Source: Amoebidium appalachense (lineage: Eukaryota > Ichthyosporea). Taken from it: 64,000 nucleotides of DNA. Under the pieces are notes generated by a model. The model was given only the letters and a program-made list of their open reading frames with translations, was not told the DNA's origin and did not search any database. Positions 46,457 through 56,999 of the stretch are shown in pieces (positions within the stretch are counted from its first letter, which is position 1; each line of letters begins with the position of its first letter). The stretch spans positions 8,804,001 to 8,868,000 of the forward strand of contig CAVNZM010000007.1 of NCBI GenBank assembly GCA_963693365.1. The letters run 5' to 3'. The translations under genes and the position numbers were made by a program.

Positions 46457-48413
46457 GGAAGGTCTTGATGTAGACACATGGATCTGAACGGAGACGTTCG
46501 AGACCGTGAGCAAGGAGGACCTTGTTGAAGTACTCATACCATGCCAGTGATGCTTGCTTGAGGCCGTAGAGTGCCTTCTTAAGTTTCCAGACCTTGTGCT
46601 CGTTGCCGGGGGTGATGAAGCCAGGTGGTGGCTCAATGTAGATGTCTTCTTGAAGAGGACTGTTGAGGAAGGCAGTTGAGACGTCGAGTTGATGAATCTC
46701 ATGGTTGCCGTCCACACCGATGGCAAGGAGGGCACGGACGGAGGAGGACATCACCACGGGGGAAGAGGTGTCACCGTAGTCAACACCGTAGACTTGAGTG
46801 AAGCCCTTTGCAACACCACGAGCTTTGATCTTGGTGTCACCGGCTGAGTTGAGGACTTTCTCAGTCACAATCCACTTGAACTTGATGATGTTGGCACCAG
46901 GGGGGGGATCAACAATGGTGAAGACATCCTTGGTGATGAAGGCTTGGTACTCGGAGGTGAGGGCAGCTATGACGGCATCACCGTTGGGACCGTTGCAAAG
47001 CTTTTGAATGCCCTTGGGGAGCTGGTCAATGTTGATGGTCGGTGCTACGATGCTGACCAGTGCCGTTGGAGTCTTGGTGAGACGTGTAGACCGACGAAGG
47101 TTGGGCTTGGGGGGGTCCTTGAGGGGGGTGGTGGCCGGGTAGGTGGTGGAGGCCGGGACAGGGGCATGGAAGCCAGGAATAGGACCGGTGGTGAGGGGGG
47201 CATCGGTGTCCACAGGGCTGCTCGAGGCCGAGTGGAAGGTGGGGGACCCAGGACGAACCGGAGTCATGTAGCCGGGTTGATGTACAGCAACGGGGGGGGC
47301 CGGCAGCAAGGGTTGTTGGCCAGTGGGGGGGGGGGCTCGGGGGAGGCACGGGTTCAACCGGGTCTGGTTGGTTGTGCCAGGACGGTTGGGAGATGACCAC
47401 AGACGAAGTTTCATCGTCATCGTCGGAGGGGGGGTCCAATGTCGGCAGATCGGGTTTGGGGGGAACGGAGACCTGATTGGTGCTGCTCGTGAATTTCGAC
47501 TCGTCGAAGATCACATCACGGCAGATCTTGATTTGGTTGCTGGCATGGTCGAGGATCTTGTGTGCCTTGGAGGGCAGGTCCCAGCCGACCGTGACGTAGG
47601 TACCGACTCTGACGGTTGATGCCAGCTTGTTCCTCTTTGACCGGGGAACATGCACATAGGCAGGGGAGCCGAACACGTGGAGCTGGGAGACGTCGGGTTT
47701 GAAGCCGTGGAAGGCCTCGAAGGGAGTGTTGCCGTTGGCAGCAGATGACGGTGTGACGTTGATGATGTAGCCAGCATGCTTGAGAGCAGCAACCCACAAC
47801 TTGGGAGAGAGAGGTTGGTCCTTGTCGGCATGGAGGAAGCAACGGACTGTCTCTTGCAGTTCTCTCATCTTCCGTTCAACAACACCGTTGTGTTGTGGTG
47901 TGTCGACGGGGGCAAACTCCATGATGATGCCTTTCTGCTTGCAGTAGGTCTCGGTGTCCTTGGAGGTGAACTCAGAGCCGGAGTCAAACCGAAGATGGGT
48001 GACGATCTCAGGTGTCTGACGTTCGATGGTTTCAACGAGAGACTGAATGTGGCTGAGGGTTTCACCACGGTTGTAGAGGGGGAACACGGTGGTGTAACCG
48101 GTGGCATCACAAACACACACCAGAGCAACCTTGTAGCCTCCGTAGGAAGCACAGGGAGCTTCGAAGAAGTCCAGGTGCCACTTAGCACCGGGAATGGTGA
48201 ACTTGGAACGGGTGCCGGGAAAGGGGGCCTTGGTGGTCTTGCCAGACATGCAGCCGAAGCAGTCACTGTTGTCGGGTGACTTGAGGGAGGGGGGCATGCC
48301 GATGACAAGCTCATCCTTGGCCATCCTGGTGACGGTGGAGAGGGCACGGTGGCCGAGACGGTTGTGCCAAAGGGTGAGGTCGGCGGTTGGTTGAGTCCTT
48401 GCTGTGTAGGCTT
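46457..48413 (-). pseudogene. Copia C integrase and RT first half
   Basis: From the right: a GAG-pre-integrase zinc domain (LWHNRLGH, then CFGC), integrase core (WHLDFFEAP, FDSGSEFTS, NGVVERKMRELQ giving the D,D,E triad), a Pro-rich linker, and RT (FKWIVTEKVL, ARGVAKGFTQ, LDVSTAFLNSPL, YGLKQASLAWYEYF, RSDPCVYIKTF). The frame changes once inside a G9 run near 47330. It ends at the CACTA-like insertion and continues at 43163. Confidence 0.85.
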
Positions 48414-48418
48414 GGACC
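48414..48418. repeat. Copia B target duplication
   Basis: GGACC on +, repeated at 54302-54306. One copy plus removal of B restores the copia C reading frame (PKHPGV then QAYTART). Confidence 0.85.
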
Positions 48419-49183
48419 TGTTGGACATCGTGTTCATAGAAGCTAGTTCTAGTGCACGTTGTTCCTTCTGTAAGTCAGAAATGATTGCATCTTGTGAGGC
48501 CAACCTCTGCTCCAGTAGTTGGACTAGTTGCTGCAACTGTAAGTTGTCAGACATAGTGTCGTGTATGATGGGTAACTTGTCTATGTGTTTTGTGCACTGA
48601 AAACGACAGTAGAAAAGTGTAAATCAAACGTTCTGCTTCCCATGTTTGTGACATGGGAGGCACTGCTTTATATAGTCGTTGGCCACCTCATGGTGGCCTC
48701 GTGTGCACCCTGGTGGTGGGCCATGTACAGCATGGCCGAAAAGAGAGCACAATGAAAACAAGTCGTTAAAGATATAAAAGTTAACTGTGCACGTTGAGTG
48801 GCTAGTTAACTTGCACTAAAGCACACAAATAAACGTGTTTAACACACCAATTGCAGTTAAACGTAAATCTTACTTCACACAACTAAAAATATTCTGAGAA
48901 TATCCGGGAATAAAGCACACTACCACTCTAAGAATAGAATCCTGTGGCAAATATAGACACGACATCATCTGAACCGGGAATATTAATTAATGAGCACAAT
49001 TAGCACGTTGCTAGTGAAGCTCGTCATTGGTACAGTTTTGGCTCAAACATATAACTACCATATATGAATATGACCGTAAACAAAAGCTCTATGCACTCGA
49101 GTGAGTGTTGAAACAATTATTCAATTGCTCAGAAACTTTATCTAACAGACATTGCTAGCCGGGAGTACCAGTGTACTCCAACA
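48419..49183 (-). repeat. Copia B 3' LTR
   Basis: Contains a second copy of the TATA box (about 48669) and of the first 46 gag codons (48554-48419). Transcription from it would read into copia C as an out-of-frame 229-codon ORF (48554-47865). Confidence 0.9.
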
Positions 49184-49367
49184 CCCCTACTCAATTGGAT
49201 AATTGTGGTATGAATTAATGCAACTGAGCTCGAGTGCTTCAGGTGCACAAAATACAGACAATAAAGATTCCCCTACTCAATTTTAGTATGGTACACGTAG
49301 TTGCACAGTCGGATGCAACTCTCTCCCCCCCTGAAGTATGAGGGCGCAGTTGGTTGATGACGGGTGC

Positions 49368-52046
49368 TCAGCACATGTTGAGCATCCCCACGGCCTTGGT
49401 GAAGAAAGAGGCAGACAGGGCCTTGGTGAACATGTCGGCCTTGTTGTCAGCAGAAGCCACCGGGACCACAGTGATGTAGCCCAGCAGGTGATGTTCCTTG
49501 ACGGAGCAGTAGCGGACGTCGATGTGCTTGGTCTTGGGCTTAACCCCCAGGGTGTCCAGCAGGGCCCGGGCAGACTCATTGTCCCCATGGATGGGCACCG
49601 GGGTGGGCTCATCGATAGGATTAAGGCCCAGGTCGTCCATCACATAGTTGAGCCATATGGCCTCGTTCGTAGCAGCAGACATGGCCACAAATTCAGCCTC
49701 AGTGGAGCTGTGGGTGGTGATGGACTGGAGCCGAGACACCCAGGACACAGGGGAGGAGTTGATGAAGAAGACATAGCCCGTGGTGGAGCGCCGGGTGTCG
49801 CGGTCCTCGGCGTAGTCGGAGTCGGAGTAGCCAACAAGGGTGGGGGGGCCGGGACGGTAGACAATACCCAGGTCGATGGTGGCCAGCAGGTAGCTTACAA
49901 CTCTGGTAGCCATAGTCCAGTGGGTGACGGTGGGCGCATGAATGTGTCGAGTAAGGACTCCCAGAGCCTGGGAAATGTCGGGGCGGGTGGTACGCGCAAT
50001 CCACAGCAGGGCACCGACCAGGCTGGCATAGTCCTCCTTCTTGCTGTGGGCTGGGGTCTTGTTGCTTTCACTGGCCTGGCCCGGGACGATGGGGGTCTTG
50101 GTGCCGGACATGTGGGTGAGACGAAAACGGGCAGCCAAGTCGATGATGTGTTGACGATGGCCCAGACGCAGAGACCCGTCCTCCAGCCAGGTAAGAGTGT
50201 GCCCGATGAGCAGGGTAGGACGACCCAGGTCCTTGGCAGAGAAACGAGCATCCAGCTTGGTGAAAAAATCGTCGATGAGCGCATCAGTGGCGGCCGTCAC
50301 GGTGAAGTCATCCACGTAGGCAGCAAGGGCAATAAACGTTGGGGTCCCGGCATTCTTGATGAACAGGCACGGGTCAGCAGCACTCACAATGAAGCCTTGG
50401 TCGAGGAGATGGTCACGGAGGGCCTCATACCACTGGCGCGGTGCCTGTTTTAGGCCGTAGAGCGCCTTGTGGAGCAAGCCGACAGCATGGGGGGCCGAGG
50501 GGTTGACGAAGCCAGGGGGCTGCTCAATGTAGATGGTCTCGTTGACGGTGCCGTTGAGGAATGCTGTGTTGACGTCGATGTGGCGCAGAGGCAGACCTTG
50601 GGCCACGGAGGTAGCCAAAACCAGCCGGATGGTAGCCAGCGCAGCCACAGGTGACTCGGTGACGAAATAGTCCTGGCCAGGCTGCTGGTAGTTGCCCCGG
50701 GCCACAAGCCGGGCCTTGAAAGCAGTGACGTTGCCGACGTTGTCCTGCTTGACCGTAAAGACCCAGCCGACCGGAATGACAGTGGAGCCATCCTCTGGAC
50801 GGGGCACAAGGGTGAAGGTGCCGTTGTCTTCCAGGGCCTTGAGCTCACGGTGTGCAGCCTCCTCCCATTTCAGACGCTGGGGACTCTTGAGTGCAGCCCG
50901 GACAGTCTTGGGGACAACAATGGTGGAAGCCTTGATGGGTGTTGATGCAGGAGCCGTAGCCTGGGAGGCAAGGGGGGCCGTAGCAGCAGCCACGTTGGCA
51001 GTCGGGCCTCGACGTTGGTCGTTGTACACAGCGCCACTACGGGTCGTCCGGGGGAGCCGATGTGCAGGCTCGGGCAGGATCGGAATGTCCAATTGATCAC
51101 TCGGCGCTGTCCCATTGGCTGACAGACGAGACGAATCAGATTGCTGATCATTCCGGACGATGTGATTGGCTGGCTGATTTGACGAATCAGATGACTCCAA
51201 AAAATGATGAATTGCCGGTGCGGTCGACCAATCAGATGGGACATCACGGAGGGGGTGCGGAATAGCAGCCTCGTCGAACTGCACGTCACGGCTGACGGTC
51301 ATCTTGTGTGCTGCTGGAATCCAGACCTTGTAGCCCTTGATGTTAGGAGGGTAGCCCACGAAGATGCCCTTGACGGCACGAGGCGCCAGTTTCGGTGTAT
51401 CCTGTTGATGGACGTAGCAGGGAGAGCCCCAGACACGGAGCCGGCTGTAGTCGGGAGGAATGCCGGTCCACAGCAGGGCGGGAGACGATTGGCTGCCGGT
51501 GGCTCGCGACGGGAGCATGTTGCGTATAAAAGCCGCGGTCACAGCTGCCTCGGCCCGGAATCCCACCGGAAGGCCGGACTGCTGCAGGAGTGCCCGAACC
51601 ATGTCGAGGAGGGTCCGGTTCAGTCGTTCGGCAGTCCCATTCTGTTGAGGAGAGCCGGTGGTAGTGATCTGATGGCGAATGCCCTGCTCACGGTTGTAGT
51701 CCCCGAAGGCCGTGCCCATGTACTCGCCCCCCCCGTCGGACTGAAACACCTGCATGGGAACACCGTGTTGGGTAACCGCCGCCTTGTGGTACGTCACATA
51801 TGCAGCCAGTGTGTCCGACTTCTTGACGAGGGGCACGGCCGTGGTGTGGCCGGTGAAGTCGTCGTGGAACGTCGCCAAGTACTGAGCACCACCGATCGCG
51901 GGAGGGAAGGGGCCGCTGATGTCGCTGTGAACCTTGGCTAGGACCCGGGGAGCTTGGCTGGTTGATTCGGAGAAGGCAACACGGTGGGCTTTGCCGATGG
52001 CACAGGGCTCACACACACCCGGAGACTTGGCACTGCCACCCACCAA
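49368..52046 (-). CDS. Copia B Pol: integrase, reverse transcriptase, RNase H
   Basis: 892-codon ORF; the real frame extends upstream to the TAA at 52161 and includes WHYRLGH and CEPC of the zinc domain. Integrase triad at D42, D104 and E140 (35 residues between the last two). A basic/Pro-rich linker is followed by RT from about 380 (WVFTVKQDNVGNV, ARLVARGNYQQ, DVNTAFLNGTV, YGLKQAPRQWYEAL), catalytic YVDD at 577-580, then RNase H (GYSDSDYAEDRDTRRST, HSSTEAEFVAMSAAT, HIDVRYCSVKEH, ADMFTKAL). The full family order is present and no catalytic residue is missing. Confidence 0.92.
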   Translation of the reverse strand: MVGGSAKSPGVCEPCAIGKAHRVAFSESTSQAPRVLAKVHSDISGPFPPAIGGAQYLATFHDDFTGHTTAVPLVKKSDTLAAYVTYHKAAVTQHGVPMQVFQSDGGGEYMGTAFGDYNREQGIRHQITTTGSPQQNGTAERLNRTLLDMVRALLQQSGLPVGFRAEAAVTAAFIRNMLPSRATGSQSSPALLWTGIPPDYSRLRVWGSPCYVHQQDTPKLAPRAVKGIFVGYPPNIKGYKVWIPAAHKMTVSRDVQFDEAAIPHPLRDVPSDWSTAPAIHHFLESSDSSNQPANHIVRNDQQSDSSRLSANGTAPSDQLDIPILPEPAHRLPRTTRSGAVYNDQRRGPTANVAAATAPLASQATAPASTPIKASTIVVPKTVRAALKSPQRLKWEEAAHRELKALEDNGTFTLVPRPEDGSTVIPVGWVFTVKQDNVGNVTAFKARLVARGNYQQPGQDYFVTESPVAALATIRLVLATSVAQGLPLRHIDVNTAFLNGTVNETIYIEQPPGFVNPSAPHAVGLLHKALYGLKQAPRQWYEALRDHLLDQGFIVSAADPCLFIKNAGTPTFIALAAYVDDFTVTAATDALIDDFFTKLDARFSAKDLGRPTLLIGHTLTWLEDGSLRLGHRQHIIDLAARFRLTHMSGTKTPIVPGQASESNKTPAHSKKEDYASLVGALLWIARTTRPDISQALGVLTRHIHAPTVTHWTMATRVVSYLLATIDLGIVYRPGPPTLVGYSDSDYAEDRDTRRSTTGYVFFINSSPVSWVSRLQSITTHSSTEAEFVAMSAATNEAIWLNYVMDDLGLNPIDEPTPVPIHGDNESARALLDTLGVKPKTKHIDVRYCSVKEHHLLGYITVVPVASADNKADMFTKALSASFFTKAVGMLNMC

Positions 52047-52160
52047 CAGGCCTGCAGACTTGATGACCGAGCGTACAGCGTCAATGCCAGCATGGCCCAG
52101 ACGGTAGTGCCACGTGTTGAGGTCGGCAGTAACCTTGAGGATACGCGGAGCAGTGGTGGT

Positions 52161-53672
52161 TTAGGCGTCCGGGGTTGTGTCCGCGCGCAGAAGAGACACC
52201 GCCATGTGGTACAGCTTGGTGCCGACAGCCGAGCCGGTGGCCAGAATTTGATCGCCGTAGCACAACTTAACGCCGCCGCGGGTGTCAAAGCGGGGTAAAA
52301 CGCCGTTGGTAGATGCCGTGAACACACTGATGAGAGTGTCGGGGATGGAGGGCACGTAGAGTACATCCGTCAGCTGATGCACCGCAGTAACGCCGTCGAT
52401 GGTGCTGGAAAAGAACACGTCGCCCACCCCAAGCACTGCACATGCACCCTTGTCGGCTACTTGGACCGTGGAGTAAGGCGCCGCACGCATGTTGACGAAC
52501 ACATCGGGCCGGGGGCACACATGGTCAGTGGCTCCAGAGTCGAGGAGCACCTTGTTGGTGCCACAGTCGTTGCTAGACATGAGGAAAGCCCGGGGAGCGG
52601 CAGCCCCCCCCTTGCACTGTGCCGTAGTGTGGGTAGTAGAGGCAGGGTGGTTGATGCAGGACCCAGGCGGGAGGGGACCGTGACCACCCTTAGGTTTGCG
52701 GCCGTTGGCACGGTTGCCCCCCTTGCACATGGCGGTAGTGTGACTGGTAGACAGTGGGTGGTTGACGCAGGAACCCTTGGGGTAGGTGCTGGCACGGTTG
52801 TTGCCAGAGTTGCTGTGTTGGCCGTTGCCGTTGGGGCACTGAGACTTGATGTGGCCTGGTTTGCCGCAGCCGTGGCAGATGATAGGTTGAGGAGCCCGTG
52901 TGGTGAAGGCGGCCGGCCCGGAGCTGGTAGTCACACGTGCACGTGGGTGGCTGGTCTCATATGCCCGTAGCTGTTGGAGGAGGCCCATTACGGTAGGCTT
53001 GGGTGTCATCTTGTAGGCAATGACAGGCATTTCGTAGTAAGGCACCTTGCCGAGGTCGTTGGTGAGCTTGGTCAGCACTTGAGCATCACCAATTTGTGTG
53101 CCGTAATCGGCCAGGCGCCGCACGTAGCCGTGGAGCTTCATGGCGTATTTCGTCGCGGTGTCCGTAGGTTCAGGCGTAGAATTCATGTACAGCCCGATAA
53201 GGTCGTACTGATTGGCCTCAGATTGCTCCAGGTAGTGGGCAGATAGGGCCGACCATATCTCCGCAGGTGTGGTGGTGCGTGTTAACCCTAGGATACAACG
53301 CACGTCAACCGAGAGTGCTTGCCACAGGTAGGAACGGGCAGTGTCGACCTGTTCACGGGTAGCCGGGTGCTCCGTACTGGGCGCGATGGTGTGGAGAAGA
53401 CCAGCACCAGAAAGCTGGACATACATGGTTTCGGCCCATGTGTGATAGTCCGTGCCTGAATCATTATCAATGCCAGTGAAGAGAGGGATGTCGACCTTGA
53501 ACTTGATGGAATCATTACGTGAGGGGCCCATAACCCTGTTGGACATCGTGTTCATAGAAGCTAGTTCTAGTGCACGTTGTTCCTTCTGTAAGTCAGAAAT
53601 GATTGCATCTTGTGAGGCCAACCTCTGCTCCAGTAGTTGGACTAGTTGCTGCAACTGTAAGTTGTCAGACAT
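52161..53672 (-). CDS. Copia B Gag and protease, starting inside the LTR
   Basis: 503 codons. Residues 1-46 (MSDNLQLQQLVQLLEQRLAS..., a strong coiled coil) are encoded in the 5' LTR; the frame then crosses the PBS (translated as RVMGP) into the internal region. The UBN2/gag-type domain is at about 50-220, a CCHC knuckle follows (CHGCGKPGHIKSQC), then two CxNHPxSTxHTTxxC repeats. The protease active site is LLDSGATDHVC. A TATA box on the minus strand (53785-53792) lies about 115 nt before the ATG. A second Met (VMGPS) just after the LTR could also start translation. The frame ends in TAA right after protease; the same frame continues as integrase, so the stop is either a mutation or a readthrough site. 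Confidence 0.88.
   Translation of the reverse strand: MSDNLQLQQLVQLLEQRLASQDAIISDLQKEQRALELASMNTMSNRVMGPSRNDSIKFKVDIPLFTGIDNDSGTDYHTWAETMYVQLSGAGLLHTIAPSTEHPATREQVDTARSYLWQALSVDVRCILGLTRTTTPAEIWSALSAHYLEQSEANQYDLIGLYMNSTPEPTDTATKYAMKLHGYVRRLADYGTQIGDAQVLTKLTNDLGKVPYYEMPVIAYKMTPKPTVMGLLQQLRAYETSHPRARVTTSSGPAAFTTRAPQPIICHGCGKPGHIKSQCPNGNGQHSNSGNNRASTYPKGSCVNHPLSTSHTTAMCKGGNRANGRKPKGGHGPLPPGSCINHPASTTHTTAQCKGGAAAPRAFLMSSNDCGTNKVLLDSGATDHVCPRPDVFVNMRAAPYSTVQVADKGACAVLGVGDVFFSSTIDGVTAVHQLTDVLYVPSIPDTLISVFTASTNGVLPRFDTRGGVKLCYGDQILATGSAVGTKLYHMAVSLLRADTTPDA
53523..53536 (-). promoter_or_regulatory. Copia B primer-binding site (tRNA-iMet anticodon arm type)
   Basis: GGGTTATGGGCCCC on the minus strand follows the LTR directly. 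GGTTATGGGCCC is complementary to the anticodon stem-loop of initiator tRNA-Met, the site used by the half-tRNA primer of Drosophila copia. Confidence 0.8.
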
Positions 53673-54301
53673 AGTGTCGTGTATGATGGGTAACTTGTCT
53701 ATGTGTTTTGTGCACTGAAAACGACAGTAGAAAAGTGTAAATCAAACGTTCTGCTTCCCATGTTTGTGACATGGGAGGCACTGCTTTATATAGTCGTTGG
53801 CCACCTCATGGTGGCCTCGTGTGCACCCTGGTGGTGGGCCATGTACAGCATGGCCGAAAAGAGAGCACAATGAAAACAAGTCGTTAAAGATATAAAAGTT
53901 AACTGTGCACGTTGAGTGGCTAGTTAACTTGCACTAAAGCACACAAATAAACGTGTTTAACACACCAATTGCAGTTAAACGTAAATCTTACTTCACACAA
54001 CTAAAAATATTCTGAGAATATCCGGGAATAAAGCACACTACCACTCTAAGAATAGAATCCTGTGGCAAATATAGACATGACATCATCTGAACCGGGAATA
54101 TTAATTAATGAGCACAATTAGCACGTTGCTAGTGAAGCTCGTCATTGGTACAGTTTTGGCTCAAACATATAACTACCATATATGAATATGACCGTAAACA
54201 AAAGCTCTATGCACTCGAGTGAGTGTTGAAACAATTATTCAATTGCTCAGAAACTTTATCTAACAGACATTGCTAGCCGGGAGTACCAGTGTACTCCAAC
54301 A
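53537..54301 (-). repeat. Copia B 5' LTR
   Basis: TGTTGGAG...ATGTCCAACA, 765 bp. The TATA box (TATATAAA, 53792-53785) and gag ATG (53672) both lie within it. Confidence 0.92.
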
Positions 54302-55730
54302 GGACCCCCGGGTGTTTAGGAGTCTCAATCACATAGTCAGTGATGTAGTAGAGACCGTCGAGGGGGGTGAGATCGGAAATGATGTCACCATTACGGCTGT
54401 ATAGGAACGACGGGTGGTTGTCTGTATCGTCACAATGACCCAGGAGGCCGGCAGCTGAGGCCATGGAGGTAGACACGAGGAAAGACGGTGCCTCGGGTAC
54501 GTAGTAAGCATTGATGCTGCACTGTGTTGGATGGCCGTTGTAGTGCAGTGTCATGTTGATGATGCCACGTTGTTTGGCATTGACTGTGCCGAGGCCGTGA
54601 ATGGGGGTGGGAGGACACGGGGTAAGGGAGGAGAAATACTCCTTGATGGGGCAGATGTGTGCATTACAAGCACTGTCCCAGACGGGGTCGTTACTGTCAG
54701 GTGTGCCGGTGGAGGAGATGAGTGCAAATTTCACACTCTTGTCACCTTTCTCCTGCTTGGCACGACGAGCAACAGTACAGCCAGGCTCCGGGCATGCTGT
54801 GATGTGGTGGGGCTCATGACAGTAGGAACACTCAACCTGCTTGGGGTTGTGCTGTCGGTTACGGTTGTCCCTGTTACCACGGTGGTAAGGGGAAGTTGAA
54901 CGGGGGCCGGGTGACTTGGAGGAAGGACGAGGATCACGGGAACGGGACGGGGAACGGTGAGGTGTATGTTCACGTCGAGGAATACGGTTACGGAGGTCAC
55001 CGGGGGGAAGCACTCTGCTCTGGAGTGCACGGAGGGGACGGTTGTTGACGGTTGCACCAGTGCCTGCATCGATGAGGCCGGCACGGATTTCAGCTCCTCG
55101 GATGTCACTGATGAGCTGGTTGAAGGACGGGTAGGCCTTGTTGTTCATCCAGTAGTCGGAGCAGAGACGTTCAATGTCGGAGCAGACCAGGGCCGTGTTC
55201 TTCCGGAGGTGGAGGAAGAACTTACGTACGACATCCTTGTGCTGGACGGGCTCGTCGAGGCAGGCAAGTGTCGTAGCCAGACGTTGGAGACGGGTTAGGT
55301 ATGCTGTGACGTTGGGGTAGTCTCGTAGTTCAAGCTCCTCGAAGGTGACTTGGATCTGAGTGACTCGGGCCTCCTTCTCTGCTACATACGCCATACGTAG
55401 GTTGTGGAAGACTTCACCACCGTGGACACCGTCTTGCATCCGGCCGGAGTCGTAGAGCTCGGTCGGGTGGACGGACTGGTTGAGGATCTGGTCGAGGACG
55501 TCGGAAGCTTTCTTGTAGGAGTCCTTGGTGGTGTAGCCTAGCCACTGGTTGGCTTCAGCGCCGTCAACCCACTGTGGCCTCTTGATAGCGTCAACGAATT
55601 TCTCGGCAATGGTTGTTCTAATGAACCGGTGAATGAGTGGCTCCCACTCGAAATAACTAAGACGTTTCTCGTCTCGTTTCTCGGACGGATTCCATATTGG
55701 AAGGTTGATATACGACGGTTTCTCAGTCAT
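54302..55730 (-). CDS. Copia C Gag and protease
   Basis: The start MTEKPSYINLPIWNPSEKR at 55730 is 75 nt after the LTR; the same frame is open further upstream into the LTR (ATG 55949) but that part is not gag-like. A gag domain spans about 1-250 (YFEWEPLIHRFIRTTIAEKF, later YPNVTAYLTRLQRLA), a basic Arg/Ser/Pro region, a CCHC-like knuckle (CSYCHEPHHITACPEPGC) and a protease motif WDSACNAHIC where D-S-A replaces D-S-G. It is cut off by copia B at 54301 and continues at 48413 as the integrase zinc domain. Confidence 0.85.
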
Positions 55731-55792
55731 GATTGAAGCAGTAAGACTGAGAGATTTCGCGGTTGTAGCGAGATTGTGTGTTAGCGTGCAAA

Positions 55793-55805
55793 GGGGCCGA
55801 TAACC
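55793..55805 (-). promoter_or_regulatory. Copia C primer-binding site
   Basis: GGTTATCGGCCCC follows the LTR on the minus strand: one mismatch from the copia B site and from the iMet anticodon-arm complement. Confidence 0.65.
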
Positions 55806-56513
55806 TGTTGTTTTGTGTGGGTAAACGGAGAAGCAGAGAGCACAGATGGGTGTTATGTAAAACACAACACAGAGACACACGGGAAAAACACAACCGGAGA
55901 GGAGGAACGATTTCTGGAACCATAGGAAGTGAATACGACTGCTTGTCATTTATTTCAAGATGAGGTCCCTTTTATACTTGGGAATGTGAAACGATAAACC
56001 AATCAAAAGAACGAAAACTATGAGTGTAAAATATATCGATTAAAATGTCTGTCGACACATAGAATATAAAACTCAATCCTCTAATGAAAGAAACTTCTAA
56101 TAAAAGCACGGAAACATTTAACAAAATGAAACCACTTATATAACTATTAATTCATAACATACATTTATACATGTTCTTATCATAACACGTCTAAATATAA
56201 TTATTCCTAATAGTTGAAGAACATAGCACAATGCTACGTCGTGGGAAAGGAATGAGAAAGGAATGTAAGTTACTATATTTGGGAAAATACAAACGAGATA
56301 TGATTGGATGACATATATAGATTTTGACGCAAACGACAATACGTGTGCGCGAGCTAAGTATGTCGATACGTACACAGATCTAAGATGTCGTGTACACGGA
56401 AACGGAAAGGAAAGAAAGAAATGAAGAAAGGAAAAGGAAACAAACTACAACAACTAATAAATAAATACAAAACTCAACTTCTAAGTCTTGCTGAGAATCA
56501 AGTGAAGATGACA
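55806..56513 (-). repeat. Copia C 5' LTR
   Basis: 708 bp, TGTCATC...CAACA on the minus strand; target duplication at 56514-56518. Confidence 0.9.
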
Positions 56514-56518
56514 CCATC

Positions 56519-56900
56519 CCCCCCCCCCCCCTCCCCGGTCCCTCCTCGGGCCCCCCACCCCCTCTTCCCCCCCCCCCCCCCCCTCCCCCCCGGGAGCTCC
56601 TTCACCAGTCCTTCATTTCATTCTTCGAGTCCCCCCTTTTCCCCCTTGCGCTACGCCAATATAAAAAATGACTGCAGAATCGCATGGGATATGTACCGGA
56701 TATATTTACACATTCCGGCGGCGCGGCTGGGGGGGGGGGGGGGGGGGGGGTGCAGTGGGAACCCGGCGGGAACCACTCTTTCATTTGGGCCGGGCCGGGA
56801 ACTAATGTTCGGGTCCGGGAACTGTGACTCGGACCGGGACCTGTGACCTGGTCCGTCCCGCGGGAACTACCCCCCCCGGGAACCGCATTCCGCACCGTGG
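56519..56900. repeat. C tracts, G tract and CCGGGAAC repeats
   Basis: C runs at about 56519-56531 and 56569-56590, G21 at about 56730-56750, then six spaced copies of (C/G)CGGGAAC(T/C) between 56758 and 56884. No coding signal. Confidence 0.75.
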
Positions 56901-56999
56901 TATGCGGGGACACCGTATCACTGAGGTACTGCCTACAAAACCATGGATTTTGTCGTCGCTGCCATGCTCTGATTGGCCTAAACGTATCACCAACTGACC

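Larger units (their letters stand above)
48419..54301 (-). mobile_element. Ty1/copia element 'B', nearly intact, nested in C
   Basis: 765-bp LTRs (48419-49183 and 53537-54301) with TGTTGG...CCAACA ends and one difference noticed (48956 versus 54076). It has a 5-bp duplication GGTCC (minus), a half-tRNA-type PBS, gag-protease, integrase-RT-RNase H, and PPT GAGTAGGGG before the 3' LTR. Only one in-frame stop (TAA, 52161-52163) interrupts the polyprotein. It is the youngest autonomous-looking element in this stack. Confidence 0.9.

Noticed and set aside
49338-50453. 371-codon plus-strand ORF and similar long ORFs opposite copia pol genes
   Set aside because: They are antisense shadows of G/C-rich coding sequence with no family features.
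48419-54301. Reading 48419-49183 and 53537-54301 as a segmental duplication
   Set aside because: They have TGTTGG/CCAACA ends, PBS, PPT and a GGTCC target duplication, so they are LTRs.
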